Positions 18,399 to 27,993 of a DNA stretch of 64,000 nucleotides are shown piece after piece; the first letter of the stretch is position 1; every line of letters starts with the position of its first letter. This DNA comes from Bacillota bacterium (GTDB taxonomy: Bacteria; Bacillota; Bacilli; Alicyclobacillales; SLC66). The notes below the pieces were generated by a model that saw only the letters and a list, made by a program, of their open reading frames with translations, searched no databases and had not been told where the DNA came from. The stretch is from assembly GCA_021828865.1 (NCBI GenBank), contig JAJZCW010000009.1, forward strand, positions 57,628-121,627, given 5' to 3'. The position numbers and the translations under genes are program-made.

Positions 18399-21187
18399 GC
18401 ATGGGTAACCTAGCGATTGTCCTTCACGCGCATTTACCGTATGTCTTTCATCCTGCATCCGAACATCGCCTCGAGGAGCGCTGGCTGAATGAGGCCATCA
18501 CCGACACCTACATCCCACTGCTGCAAATGATGGAGCGGTTGCGGAACGACAAGGTGGATTTTAAGCTTACCCTCTCGTTGACGCCCACCTTGCTCACCAT
18601 GCTCTCCGACCGAGAGTTGCAGTCAAGGTACTTGGCGCACCTCGATCAATTGATCGAGCTTGTCCAAAAAGAACAGGCACGCACCAAAGAGACGCCGCCA
18701 GTTTATCGGTTGGCTAGCGAATACCTGTCTCGTTTCGAGGCAATCAGAGATTATTATCTTGCAGAAAAAATGGATTTGATCCACGCCTTTCAATCTTTTG
18801 AAACAAGCGGGCAGCTTGAACTCATCACGTCTGCTGCCACGCACGCCTTTTTACCACTCGTGCAAACCAAAGAAGCCGTCCGTGCACAGTTGCTTACAGG
18901 GATGGAGACTTTCACGCAGTACTTCGGCCACTTACCAAAGGGAATCTGGTTGCCAGAATGCGGTTATGCGCCTGAGTGGGATGAGGTGATGACAAGCTGT
19001 GGTATTGGCTACTTTTTCGTCGATGCACATGGACTGACCTCAGGCGACCCGACTCCTCCCTATGGCACACTGGCACCAGTCGCCACGCCAAGCGGCATGG
19101 CGGTCTTCGCCCGCGACCCTTCCTCTTCCCAGCAGGTTTGGAGTTCCAAAGAAGGTTACCCTGGCGATTACGATTATCGGGAGTACTATCGGGACATTGG
19201 TTATGACCTGGATTTAGCGTACATCAAACCTTTTATCCACCCCGATGGAATACGCGTCAATACCGGCATCAAATACTATCGGATCACTGGTGAAGGCGCA
19301 AAGAAAGACTGGTACGACATTGACCAGGCTGCGGACAAAGCCGCGCGCCACGCCGAACACTTTATTCATGAAAAATGGGAGCAGTTGTCTCGCGCCTCTA
19401 CATCCATGCCTATTTCCCCCGTCACGGTAGCTCCGTTTGATGCGGAACTCTTTGGCCATTGGTGGTATGAAGGCCCGTTATTTCTCGAAATGTTGTTTCG
19501 CAAACTGCATTTTGACCAAAGCGACATCGAACTCATCACCCCATCTGCCTATTTGGATCAAAAATTCAGCTTGGCTACTACCCGTTTGCCAATGTCGACC
19601 TGGGGACGGCAAGGATACGCAGAGGTCTGGCTGCGCGAAGAAAACGACTGGGTGTATCCCGCGCTTCATTTGGCAGAAACACAAATGGTGACACTTGCCA
19701 ACACCTTTACTGAACCAACAGATCTTGAAAAGCGGGTACTGCAACAGGCCGCGCGGGAACTCATGCTGGCCCAAAGCAGCGACTGGGCATTTATCATGGA
19801 CAACCAAACGATGGTGGAGTACGCCATCGAACGGACCAAGACGCACATTCATCGTTTTCAGTCGCTGGTCGATATGGTGGTGACCCATGTTTTTGATGAA
19901 AACATCCTGCAATCGATGGAATACTACGATCACCCATTTCCTTATATCCACTATGAGCACTACCGCTCTGATGAAAAACGTAAAAAAATCTCCGAATCCG
20001 CAAATAAACGGGTGTTGTTTTTATCCTGGGAGTACCCTCCTATGACGGTCGGTGGCCTATCGAGGCACGCCTATGACCTGTCGCGTTTTTTGGTGCAAGA
20101 AGGCTGGGAAGTCCATGTCGTCACGACAGCCATAGAAGGAAGCCCGGCAAACGAAGTGATGGAAGGGGTACAGGTTCATCGGGTCACTGTGCCGAAACCA
20201 GATGGCGGCGAATTTATCCATTGGGTATTCGCACTGAATCTCGCCATGATTAACTACTGCACCGAACAATTGCTAGAGGATTATGATTTTGCACTGCTTC
20301 ATGCGCACGACTGGCTGGTGTACGATGCGGCAAAAACCCTAAAAGATAAGTCTAGACTGCCGCTTGTCGCGACGATTCATGCCACGGAGCACGGGAGAAA
20401 CGGTGGCATTCATACCGATTTGCAGAAGCGTATCCACCACGTGGAATGGAAATTAACGTATGAGGCCAGGCGGGTGATCGTTTGCAGCACGTACATGAAG
20501 CAGGAAGTGGAGGAGATTTTTCAATTGCCAGCGGATAAAATCGACATGATTCCAAATGGCGTTGATCCGAAGCAACTAGCTTTTCACCTTGAAACGATGG
20601 GCAGGGAAAAATTTGCACTCCCTCACGAGAAAATGGTCCTGTTTCTCGGGCGCTTGGTCCGTGAAAAAGGGGCACAAGTGTTGCTCGAAGCGATCCCTGA
20701 GATTCTCACCACAAATCCTGACGCGAAATTCATCTTCACAGGAGAAGGTCCGATGAAGGCAGAACTCATGGCTCGTGCGACCCAGCTCGGGATCAGTCAG
20801 AAGACACTTTTTACCGGGTTTGTCTCCGATCAGGATCGGAATCTCCTATTAGGCAGCGCAGCAGTGGCTGTTTTCCCTAGTCTATACGAGCCATTTGGGA
20901 TTGTCGCGCTTGAAGCGATGGCTGCAGGTGCTCCTGTAGTGGTATCTGACGTGGGAGGACTTTTTGACATCGTTCGCCATGAAGAAAACGGCTTAACCGC
21001 CTATCATGGCGATGCTCACTCGTTTGCGGTTCAAATAAGCAGGTTGCTGCGCGATGAGGAATTCGCCCATCGGATGGCGAAAGTGGCAAAGTCAGAAATT
21101 GATCGTTATGACTGGAGTCGAATCGCGCTCGAAACCATTTCGGTGTATGAGCGGGTTCTTGAAGAATCATCGAATCCGGTCCTCTAG
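18395..21187 (+). CDS. GH57 branching enzyme fused to GT4 glycogen-synthase-like domain
   Basis: A 930-residue fusion. Residues 1 to about 530 are GH57/DUF1957, starting LAIVLHAHLPYV, with the nucleophile Glu in WLPECGY (about 187) and the Asp in APFDAELFGHWW (about 348). Residues from about 540 are a GT-B GT4 domain: LSWEYPPMTVGGLSRH at the acceptor lobe, then LGRLVREKGAQVLLEA and YEPFGIVALEAMAAG for the donor. One chain therefore appears to combine alpha-1,4 elongation and alpha-1,6 branching. No separate GlgA or GlgB gene is nearby. The ATG overlaps the DUF4912 stop, and GGGGGG lies upstream. Confidence 0.9.
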   Translation: MSMGNLAIVLHAHLPYVFHPASEHRLEERWLNEAITDTYIPLLQMMERLRNDKVDFKLTLSLTPTLLTMLSDRELQSRYLAHLDQLIELVQKEQARTKETPPVYRLASEYLSRFEAIRDYYLAEKMDLIHAFQSFETSGQLELITSAATHAFLPLVQTKEAVRAQLLTGMETFTQYFGHLPKGIWLPECGYAPEWDEVMTSCGIGYFFVDAHGLTSGDPTPPYGTLAPVATPSGMAVFARDPSSSQQVWSSKEGYPGDYDYREYYRDIGYDLDLAYIKPFIHPDGIRVNTGIKYYRITGEGAKKDWYDIDQAADKAARHAEHFIHEKWEQLSRASTSMPISPVTVAPFDAELFGHWWYEGPLFLEMLFRKLHFDQSDIELITPSAYLDQKFSLATTRLPMSTWGRQGYAEVWLREENDWVYPALHLAETQMVTLANTFTEPTDLEKRVLQQAARELMLAQSSDWAFIMDNQTMVEYAIERTKTHIHRFQSLVDMVVTHVFDENILQSMEYYDHPFPYIHYEHYRSDEKRKKISESANKRVLFLSWEYPPMTVGGLSRHAYDLSRFLVQEGWEVHVVTTAIEGSPANEVMEGVQVHRVTVPKPDGGEFIHWVFALNLAMINYCTEQLLEDYDFALLHAHDWLVYDAAKTLKDKSRLPLVATIHATEHGRNGGIHTDLQKRIHHVEWKLTYEARRVIVCSTYMKQEVEEIFQLPADKIDMIPNGVDPKQLAFHLETMGREKFALPHEKMVLFLGRLVREKGAQVLLEAIPEILTTNPDAKFIFTGEGPMKAELMARATQLGISQKTLFTGFVSDQDRNLLLGSAAVAVFPSLYEPFGIVALEAMAAGAPVVVSDVGGLFDIVRHEENGLTAYHGDAHSFAVQISRLLRDEEFAHRMAKVAKSEIDRYDWSRIALETISVYERVLEESSNPVL

Positions 21188-21201
21188 AAAGGAGAATGAC
21201 A

Positions 21202-22143
21202 ATGAATGTTAGTCCTCTCTCCAAGCCAAAACGAATCGCGGTGATCGGTGCAGGTGAAGTCGGTTCCACCACCGCCTATACCCTATTTTTGAGGAAACGG
21301 GCAGAAGAAATTGTACTAATTGATATCGCGAAGAAAAAAGCGCTCGGCGATGCGCTGGACATGAGCCACGGGCTACCATTTGTCGGTGGGGTCAAGGTTT
21401 GGGCCGGTGAATACAGTGATTGTGCAGACGCAGATATCATCATCGTCACCGCAGGAGCGGCGCAGCGACCTGGGGAGACCAGGCAGGATCTGTTGGGGCG
21501 CAATGCATCGATCATTCAGCAGATTGTCCGCGAAATTGTTGCCCATAATCAAAGGGGCATCATCCTAATGGCCACCAATCCCGTGGATGTGCTGTCCTAC
21601 CTGGCCTGGAAGACGTCAGGATGGGAATCATCGCGCGTCATCGGATCCGGAACTCTCCTTGACAGTGCAAGATTCCGTTACCTAATAGGCAATGAGCTTG
21701 GCGTTGATCCGCGCAGCGTACACGCCCATATCGTTGGCGAGCATGGCGATACGGAACTGCCGGTTTGGTCTAGGGCGAACATCACCGGAGTTCCCATCGA
21801 ATTTAGCAGCGAAGCGAAACAATCGATTTACGAGCAAACGAAGCAAGCAGCGTATCAGATCATCGAAGCCAAAGGGTACACGAGCTACGCGATCGCACTG
21901 GCGCTTGACCGTATTTGTGCGGCCATTTTAAGCGATGAACACGCCGTGCTGAACGTTTCTACGTTACTGACAGATTACCATGGAATCTCCGATACATACT
22001 TGGGAGTGCCCTGTGTAGTAGGGCGCTCCGGCGTGGAACGGGTGATTGACCTTGGTCCGTCTGAAAGTGAATTTGCCCTTCTTCAAGCGTCCGCAAAAGC
22101 ACTCAAAACACGTATTGATTGGGCGATGAACGCGATCAGTTGA
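21202..22143 (+). CDS. ldh: L-lactate dehydrogenase
   Basis: About 313 residues with the NAD-binding GAGEVGSTTAY, substrate loop GAAQRPGETR (Gln at the pyruvate/oxaloacetate-discriminating position, pointing to lactate rather than malate), active-site GEHGDTE and allosteric-type core. It reduces pyruvate to L-lactate. The ATG at 21202 is preferred, with AAAGGAG eight bases upstream; the in-frame ATG at 21196 sits on the SD. It may be expressed with the glycogen operon, 14 bases upstream. Confidence 0.93.
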   Translation: MNVSPLSKPKRIAVIGAGEVGSTTAYTLFLRKRAEEIVLIDIAKKKALGDALDMSHGLPFVGGVKVWAGEYSDCADADIIIVTAGAAQRPGETRQDLLGRNASIIQQIVREIVAHNQRGIILMATNPVDVLSYLAWKTSGWESSRVIGSGTLLDSARFRYLIGNELGVDPRSVHAHIVGEHGDTELPVWSRANITGVPIEFSSEAKQSIYEQTKQAAYQIIEAKGYTSYAIALALDRICAAILSDEHAVLNVSTLLTDYHGISDTYLGVPCVVGRSGVERVIDLGPSESEFALLQASAKALKTRIDWAMNAIS

Positions 22144-22930
22144 TCCAGTTCCGCTCACGCTGAAAACTGGGGGGCCGCTTTTCCAAAAAAGAGTGGACCC
22201 CTTCTTTATAATCCTCAGTTGTAGACAGCATGCTTTGAGTCAGTCGCTCCTTTTCCAGCACCTCCGATAGCGTGGAATCGAGTGAATGGTCGAGAAGTTG
22301 CTTCATCATGCCAAACGCTTTGGCCGGGCCTTTGGCAAGGTATTGCGCAATCTTATTCACCTCATAGGCGAGTTCATTGGCTGGTGCCATGCGATTGACG
22401 ATGCCAAGGTCATACGCTTGTTTAGCGGATAACTCCTCTGCCAGCATAAATAATTCCTTTGCCAAATGAAGTCCCACCAGTTGTGGCAAGAAAAAAGTCC
22501 CTCCGCCATCTGAAGCTAGTCCTACGTTAGCAAAACTCATCATGAACTGGCTGTCTTCTGAAGCGATGATGAGATCGCACGCAAGTGCCAGGCTAAATCC
22601 TGCGCCTGCCGCATACCCGTGCACCGATGCCAATATCGGTTTTTCAATGGATTTCATCAAAAGTATGCAGTCATTTAATACGCCAATTTCTCGATGAACT
22701 TCGACAGGGTCGGCCACCTCCATGGCCTTAATGTCCCTGCCTGCGCAAAACGTTCTCCCAGCACCTGAAATGATAATGATGTGCACGCTTTCATCATTCT
22801 TGCCGGCAACTAGTGCCGATTGCAACTCGAGTAACAATTCTTCATTTAAGGCGTTCAGTCGATCCGGTCGATTCAAGATCAGTTCTAATATGGGACCGCG
22901 CCGTTGTATTAATAAGACTTGGTTAGACAT
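22136..22930 (-). CDS. Enoyl-CoA hydratase/isomerase family protein
   Basis: A 264-residue crotonase-fold protein. SGAGRTFCAGRDIKAM and HGYAAGAGFSLALACDL form the CoA-thioester oxyanion hole. FANVGLASDGGGTFFLPQLVG carries an Asp-Gly-Gly in place of the Glu common in true hydratases, as in PaaG-type isomerases, so isomerase activity on a phenylacetate- or fatty-acid-type intermediate is possible. AAGGAG precedes the ATG. The last eight bases overlap the convergent ldh end. Confidence 0.88.
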   Translation of the reverse strand: MSNQVLLIQRRGPILELILNRPDRLNALNEELLLELQSALVAGKNDESVHIIIISGAGRTFCAGRDIKAMEVADPVEVHREIGVLNDCILLMKSIEKPILASVHGYAAGAGFSLALACDLIIASEDSQFMMSFANVGLASDGGGTFFLPQLVGLHLAKELFMLAEELSAKQAYDLGIVNRMAPANELAYEVNKIAQYLAKGPAKAFGMMKQLLDHSLDSTLSEVLEKERLTQSMLSTTEDYKEGVHSFLEKRPPSFQRERNWIN

Positions 22931-22997
22931 AATCGGTCTCCTTTAATGGACAATAAGTATCAGTCCCATTGTAACCGATTATAATTTGATCAGTGAA

Positions 22998-24119
22998 CTA
23001 TTCTTCTTGTATGATCGTGCGAGGAATAAAGTGACCTCTTGGTTTTGGTCTCCAGGTAATTAGTGTGCCCTTTGCCACCCCACGAAATGTCATATAACTG
23101 ACCATGACAAAGAATCCAGTGAGCACCAGCAGTTGAACGCCACCTGCCACCATGAAGAAAGACGAATTGGTCAAATGATACATAGCATAGGTGCCGCCAG
23201 TAAAACTGCCAAGCGGGAAGACGTAGCTCCACCACCCGAGCGAATAGGGGATCCCTTGTTGCTTTTTGCTGATGTGTAATAGCGAATAGAATATGGCGAT
23301 GAGCGACCACCAGATGCCCACACCCCAAAGCGCAGAACCACCAATCATCCCAATGCCAAGAAGTCCACTGGTGAATCTAGGCAACATACTGGAAGTCACG
23401 ATCGGCATTGTGGCGAGCGTTGCCATCGACATTCCGATCGGTCCGATTTCTATCCAAACACTTGGTGCCAATTCTCCAGGTATCATTCGATGGTACATGA
23501 GCCTTGAATAAAAGAGCGCACTCACCATGATGAACAAAAAGAACGTCATCCCAAACATCGAAAGGTCAAAGTACGTCATCCCCAAGTTTACACTGGTGTT
23601 TCCCCAGTATGGCAACAAATTAGCGCCATCCGCCGCTGCTACGACTGTAGGTACTACAGGAATCAACCAACTGGCAAGTGCATCACCAGGATTGATTTCA
23701 TGATGGGTAAACATCAGATACGGAATAATCAACACTGAAAAAAGGCTGACCGCAACGCCTACGACCCAAAACACCTGACTGACGGTAATCATGGAAGATT
23801 GGTTCCAGAGGTGAGTGGCAATCGTGAAAAAATCATTAACTACCACGTTGATGGCCATCGCTAACGCCCCGTAAAAGAGTGCTTTGCCAGGCTCATGAAA
23901 ATCTCCGAGTGCATCTTTCGTATGGTGAATCCAGCGCCAGATCCAGAAGAAAAGTGCCGCCGCCAAAATCAGTAGATCCATCGCAAAAAACACAATTCCC
24001 AGTGTCTGATGAAAAGTGAAATTCACCGGGGATCCGTAAAACAACGATGCCATAATCCCAAATCCCATCACCACTGTAAACCAGTTAGTGCCAACCTGCT
24101 TTGCAATATGAGAAGTCAT
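22998..24119 (-). CDS. TDT/SLAC1-type transporter (TehA/malic acid family)
   Basis: A protein of about 373 residues with ten predicted transmembrane helices. GTNWFTVVMGFGIMASLFY at the N-terminus is the family's first helix, and PIGMSMATLATM in the middle matches the TDT transporter family. Members export C4-dicarboxylates, sulfite or anions, or confer tellurite resistance. ATG at 24119 has GGAGG five bases upstream and is preferred to GTG at 24131. A LysR regulator is divergently transcribed next to it. Confidence 0.83.
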   Translation of the reverse strand: MTSHIAKQVGTNWFTVVMGFGIMASLFYGSPVNFTFHQTLGIVFFAMDLLILAAALFFWIWRWIHHTKDALGDFHEPGKALFYGALAMAINVVVNDFFTIATHLWNQSSMITVSQVFWVVGVAVSLFSVLIIPYLMFTHHEINPGDALASWLIPVVPTVVAAADGANLLPYWGNTSVNLGMTYFDLSMFGMTFFLFIMVSALFYSRLMYHRMIPGELAPSVWIEIGPIGMSMATLATMPIVTSSMLPRFTSGLLGIGMIGGSALWGVGIWWSLIAIFYSLLHISKKQQGIPYSLGWWSYVFPLGSFTGGTYAMYHLTNSSFFMVAGGVQLLVLTGFFVMVSYMTFRGVAKGTLITWRPKPRGHFIPRTIIQEE

Positions 24120-24242
24120 GTTTGCCTCCACTCCATCTACGCTTGATTGAATCGATTAGTGTTACTATAGTAAAAATCAGGCGCAATGAACTTCTCATGC
24201 AGTAATGGCAGCCATCAGTTTTACTTATGGGAGAATAGAAAA

Positions 24243-25151
24243 ATGGACGCAATGGGCCCCTGGCAAACTTTTTTAGCAGTGGCAAAAGAGAAGAATTTTA
24301 CTCAAGCCGCAAGGCATCTGCGGCTGTCCCAGTCTGCCGTTAGTCAGCAGGTCAAACAGCTCGAGGATTTATACAGATCCCCACTATTTGTTCGTAAACA
24401 GCGTGGAGTGGAACTCACCCATCAGGGAAAAATCGTGGAACAGACTGCGCTTCAAATGCTCCAGCTATTCGAGGAATCGATGGCAAACGTAAAAGCCACA
24501 CAAAGCGGGTTGGTTGGCACACTGAAAATAGGGGCCAGCATGACGATCGCAGAATACATTGTCCCCTCACTGCTCTCTTCATTCCGTAGCCAATACCCCT
24601 CAATCACGGTTCAACTCTACACGGGCAACACAGAAGAAATAAGCAGGTTGCTCACCGAGGGGCAACTTTTGGTGGGCTTGGTGGAGGCACCGTTATTCGA
24701 TACGAGGATTAGTCAGATGCCGTTTTTAGAAGATGAATTAGGGGTGATTGTGCCGCCGCATCATTCACTCAGTCATCGCGAATCTGTCTCATTTCACGAA
24801 CTCTTAAATGACCGCCTGATGATACGTGAATCCGGGTCAGGAACGAGGGCCGTGCTGACTGCAGCGATTGAAAATGAGGGGTTAAGTCTTCGTGATTTTC
24901 GGGTGGTCCTTGAATCGAACAACCCACAGACTCTTAAATCACTAGTCGTGAATGGCTATGGTATTTCGATCATCTCTACATGGGTGGTGAGGGAAGAAGC
25001 AAAGAACGGCGAGCTTGTATTCCTCCCCATCGCCAGCCGTTCTGTCAAGCGTTCCTTCATGTGCGCCTGGATGAATGGTGCTAATGAAGACCCGCTCCTT
25101 GCTTCTTTTATCCATTTGTTAACCCAGAACCCTCTTAGCGGCAAACCATAA
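24243..25151 (+). CDS. LysR-family transcriptional regulator
   Basis: A 302-residue regulator with an N-terminal winged HTH (FLAVAKEKNFTQAARHLRLSQSAVSQQVKQLE) and a two-lobed effector domain (TLKIGASMTIAEYIVPSLL...). It probably controls the divergent TDT transporter. The 123-bp gap between the genes should hold the operator. The start at 24243 follows GGGAG. The C-terminal effector region resembles the CysL/YwfK subgroup, which would fit a sulfur- or anion-related signal, but this is tentative. Confidence 0.85.
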   Translation: MDAMGPWQTFLAVAKEKNFTQAARHLRLSQSAVSQQVKQLEDLYRSPLFVRKQRGVELTHQGKIVEQTALQMLQLFEESMANVKATQSGLVGTLKIGASMTIAEYIVPSLLSSFRSQYPSITVQLYTGNTEEISRLLTEGQLLVGLVEAPLFDTRISQMPFLEDELGVIVPPHHSLSHRESVSFHELLNDRLMIRESGSGTRAVLTAAIENEGLSLRDFRVVLESNNPQTLKSLVVNGYGISIISTWVVREEAKNGELVFLPIASRSVKRSFMCAWMNGANEDPLLASFIHLLTQNPLSGKP

Positions 25152-25157
25152 TAGCCG

Positions 25158-26753
25158 TTATTCTTGCGCGAGGTGCTGATAAGATTCGCGCAGCTCCCTT
25201 TTGAGAATTTTACCGCTCGGATTTTTTGGCAAACTTTCTGCAAACGTGATGTATTTGGGCACCTTAAATTTTGCCAGTTCCTGCTTGCATATGTTCAAAA
25301 CCCCGTCCTCCGTCAGTGACGCATCCGACTTTGGCACGATAATCGCCGCTACCGCTTCAATCCAATAAGGATCGGGTACCGCAATGACCGCCACCTCTGA
25401 CACGCCGGGAATCGTGTACAAAAACTCCTCTACTTCGCGGCTGGACACATTGACTCCGCCTGTTTTGATCATGTCTTTTTTCCGGTCCACCACCGTCAAA
25501 TAGCCTTCCTCATCCATGACGCCCAAATCACCGCTATGAAACCAGCCGTTTTCAAACGCTTGTTTCGTCTTTTCTTCATCAAACAAATACCCCAGCATGG
25601 CATGTGCCGTCCGGTGCACGATTTCTCCCACACTGCCTGGCGGAAGCTCATTTCCGAACTCGTCCATAATTTTGGTTTCCACGTTCAATGCCGGCTTCCC
25701 TGCAGCGCCTAATTTTCGCAATTGATCTTCTGGTTGCAAGACGGTCGCAAGCGGCGCCACTTCTGTTTGACCATAGAAATTCCAAAATCGCGCATTCGGC
25801 AATCGCTCTGCCAATTCTTTCAGCACTTCTTTTGGCATGATGGCGGCACCGTAGTAGCATTTTTCAAGTGTCGACAGATCGCGTTTTGAAAAATCAGGAT
25901 GACGCAAAAGGGCAATCCATACTGTTGGAGGACAAAATAGTTGGGTCACTTTCTCTTTTTCAATTGTTTCCAGTATTAAATCCGGACTGGCGCCTGCAAG
26001 CACAATGCCCGTGGTTCCCAAATACACCCCAGGCCCGAGGAAGCAGTGAAGTTGTGCACTGTGATAAAGCGGAAGGGCGTGAATGGCCACATCTCTGGAT
26101 TCCATTTTTCCGTCAATAATCGTACTCACATACTCTGCCACCAAATTGCCATGCGTGAGCATGACGCCTTTAGGGCGAGATTCAGTGCCTGACGTGTAAA
26201 GAATATGAGCCACATCATCGTCTCGAAGCAATGCTTCAAACGGAAGTCGCTTTTTTGAGGCACGAGCATCGTCAAGCGCCGTCCAGTCCTCCCAACGACT
26301 CGTTTCCGTATCCATCACGTAACGTTTTGCAATTGCTACGCTTGACGCCTTCTCCGCTTTTGCCAACACTTCAGCAAATTCATCAGACGCTACAAGGACA
26401 CTGACTTTTGCATGTTGCAAAATATAAGAAAGGTCGGGAACGGAGAGCATATAATTCAGCGGTACCATAATGGCGCCGACTCGCGCTAAGGCAAAATTCA
26501 GCACTACAAAATCTAAACTGTTTCGCGATAAAAGTGCTACCCGCATGCCTCTGCTGACACCATCTTCGGCCAATAGCCAGGCAGACTGGTTTACCAAATC
26601 GTCCAGTTCCGCATAAGTCAAACGTTTCTCCCCGTATACCACAGCTAATTTTTGGGGATGCCTTGCGCTCGTTCTGCGGAGCAGGTCTGCAAGTGTATTG
26701 CGGCGTGCCTGATGTACTGCCGAAAGCTGAAAATCAAACTCCAATTCCTCCAC
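25158..26753 (-). CDS. AMP-dependent acyl-CoA synthetase/ligase
   Basis: A 531-residue ANL-family enzyme that adenylates a carboxylic acid and transfers it to CoA. The P-loop LYTSGTESRPKGVMLTHGN, FYGQTE, HSGDLGVMDEEGYLTVVDRKKDMI and the C-terminal catalytic Lys in NPSGKILKRELR are all present. Length and motifs fit fatty- or aryl-acid ligases; the substrate is unknown. The start is uncertain: GTG at 26753 lacks a good SD, and an in-frame TTG shortly downstream also has poor spacing. Confidence 0.88.
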   Translation of the reverse strand: MEELEFDFQLSAVHQARRNTLADLLRRTSARHPQKLAVVYGEKRLTYAELDDLVNQSAWLLAEDGVSRGMRVALLSRNSLDFVVLNFALARVGAIMVPLNYMLSVPDLSYILQHAKVSVLVASDEFAEVLAKAEKASSVAIAKRYVMDTETSRWEDWTALDDARASKKRLPFEALLRDDDVAHILYTSGTESRPKGVMLTHGNLVAEYVSTIIDGKMESRDVAIHALPLYHSAQLHCFLGPGVYLGTTGIVLAGASPDLILETIEKEKVTQLFCPPTVWIALLRHPDFSKRDLSTLEKCYYGAAIMPKEVLKELAERLPNARFWNFYGQTEVAPLATVLQPEDQLRKLGAAGKPALNVETKIMDEFGNELPPGSVGEIVHRTAHAMLGYLFDEEKTKQAFENGWFHSGDLGVMDEEGYLTVVDRKKDMIKTGGVNVSSREVEEFLYTIPGVSEVAVIAVPDPYWIEAVAAIIVPKSDASLTEDGVLNICKQELAKFKVPKYITFAESLPKNPSGKILKRELRESYQHLAQE

Positions 26754-26768
26754 CTTTTGATCCCTCCG

Positions 26769-27956
26769 TCAGTTCAACATCTCAGAAACTTGTGCCACAT
26801 CTTTGTCACCACGCCCACTCAAGTTGACGATGATGATTTGATCCTTGGGCAGCGTGGGAGCAAGCTTCATCGCATAGGCGATAGCGTGGCTCGATTCAAG
26901 TGCCGGAATGATGCCTTCCGTTTTCGACAGCGTGACAAATGCATCTAACGCCTCTTGATCCTCCACCGATAGATACTCCGCGCGGCCAATGGATTTGTAA
27001 TACGAATGCTCCGGACCCACGCCGGGATAATCGAGTCCCGCTGCAATCGAATGGCACTTTTCCGCCTCATCCATCACGTAGCACTTGAACCCGTGAATGA
27101 CATCCGGCTTGCCCGCAGTTAGCGGCGCCGCATGAAATCCTGTACTGATTCCTTTTCCCCCAGGCTCCACGCCGACGATCTTGACCGACAAGTCATCCAC
27201 AAAGGGATAGAAAAGCCCAATCGCATTAGACCCACCACCGACACAGGCCACCACATAATCTGGCAAACGCCCTTCCTTCTCAAGGATTTGCGCTTTAGCC
27301 TCGCGTCCGATGATCGATTGAAAATGCCTGACCATGAGCGGATAAGGATGCGGCCCCACGGCAGACCCCAATAGGTAAAATGTATCCTCGTGGTTTGTCG
27401 CAAAGTCCATCAGCGCCTCGTCCACCGCTTCTTTTAGCGTCCGGTTTCCTGACTTCGCCGCCACCACTTTGGAGCCGAGCAGTTCCATCCGGAACACGTT
27501 CAGCGCCTGACGCTGCATATCCACTTCCCCCATGTAAATCGTGCAGGGCATATTGAACAGCGCCGCTACCGTTGCCGTGGCGACCCCATGTTGCCCTGCC
27601 CCGGTTTCTGCAATGATGCGCTTTGCTCCCATCCGCTTGGCAAGCAGGATTTGTCCGATGGTGTTGTTAATTTTGTGGGCACCGGTGTGATTGAGATCCT
27701 CACGCTTCAGGTAGATCTTTGCGCCGCCCAGCTTATCACTGAGGTTTTTCGCATAATAAAGCGGGTTTTCGCGACCCACATAATCCTTCATGTAATAGTG
27801 ATACTCACGGATAAATTCAGGGTCATCCTTGTATTTTTCAAACGCTTCCGCCACGCGGTTCAGCGCGTTTTGCAGGACATCCGGCACAAAGCTCCCGCCA
27901 AACGTCATTTCTCCTTCTCCAAATACCCCGTCTTGCGTTACCTTCACTACGCTCAT
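26769..27956 (-). CDS. trpB: Tryptophan synthase beta chain
   Basis: A 395-residue PLP enzyme that condenses indole with serine. Catalytic Lys95 is in HTGAHKINN, followed by [13 protein letters not shown] and the phosphate-binding GGGSNAIG. It is a TrpB1-type protein with a full communication domain. No trpA or other trp gene is adjacent: the neighbours are an acyl-CoA ligase and a CocE-type hydrolase. GGAG lies nine bases before the ATG. Confidence 0.95.
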   Translation of the reverse strand: MSVVKVTQDGVFGEGEMTFGGSFVPDVLQNALNRVAEAFEKYKDDPEFIREYHYYMKDYVGRENPLYYAKNLSDKLGGAKIYLKREDLNHTGAHKINNTIGQILLAKRMGAKRIIAETGAGQHGVATATVAALFNMPCTIYMGEVDMQRQALNVFRMELLGSKVVAAKSGNRTLKEAVDEALMDFATNHEDTFYLLGSAVGPHPYPLMVRHFQSIIGREAKAQILEKEGRLPDYVVACVGGGSNAIGLFYPFVDDLSVKIVGVEPGGKGISTGFHAAPLTAGKPDVIHGFKCYVMDEAEKCHSIAAGLDYPGVGPEHSYYKSIGRAEYLSVEDQEALDAFVTLSKTEGIIPALESSHAIAYAMKLAPTLPKDQIIIVNLSGRGDKDVAQVSEMLN

Positions 27957-27993
27957 CTTCTCGCTCTCCTTCGCTCAACTATCGTTCTGTATT

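Noticed and set aside
27957..27993. A T-box or trp attenuator before trpB
   Set aside because: Only 37 bases separate it from the upstream gene, with no T-box sequence or leader hairpin.
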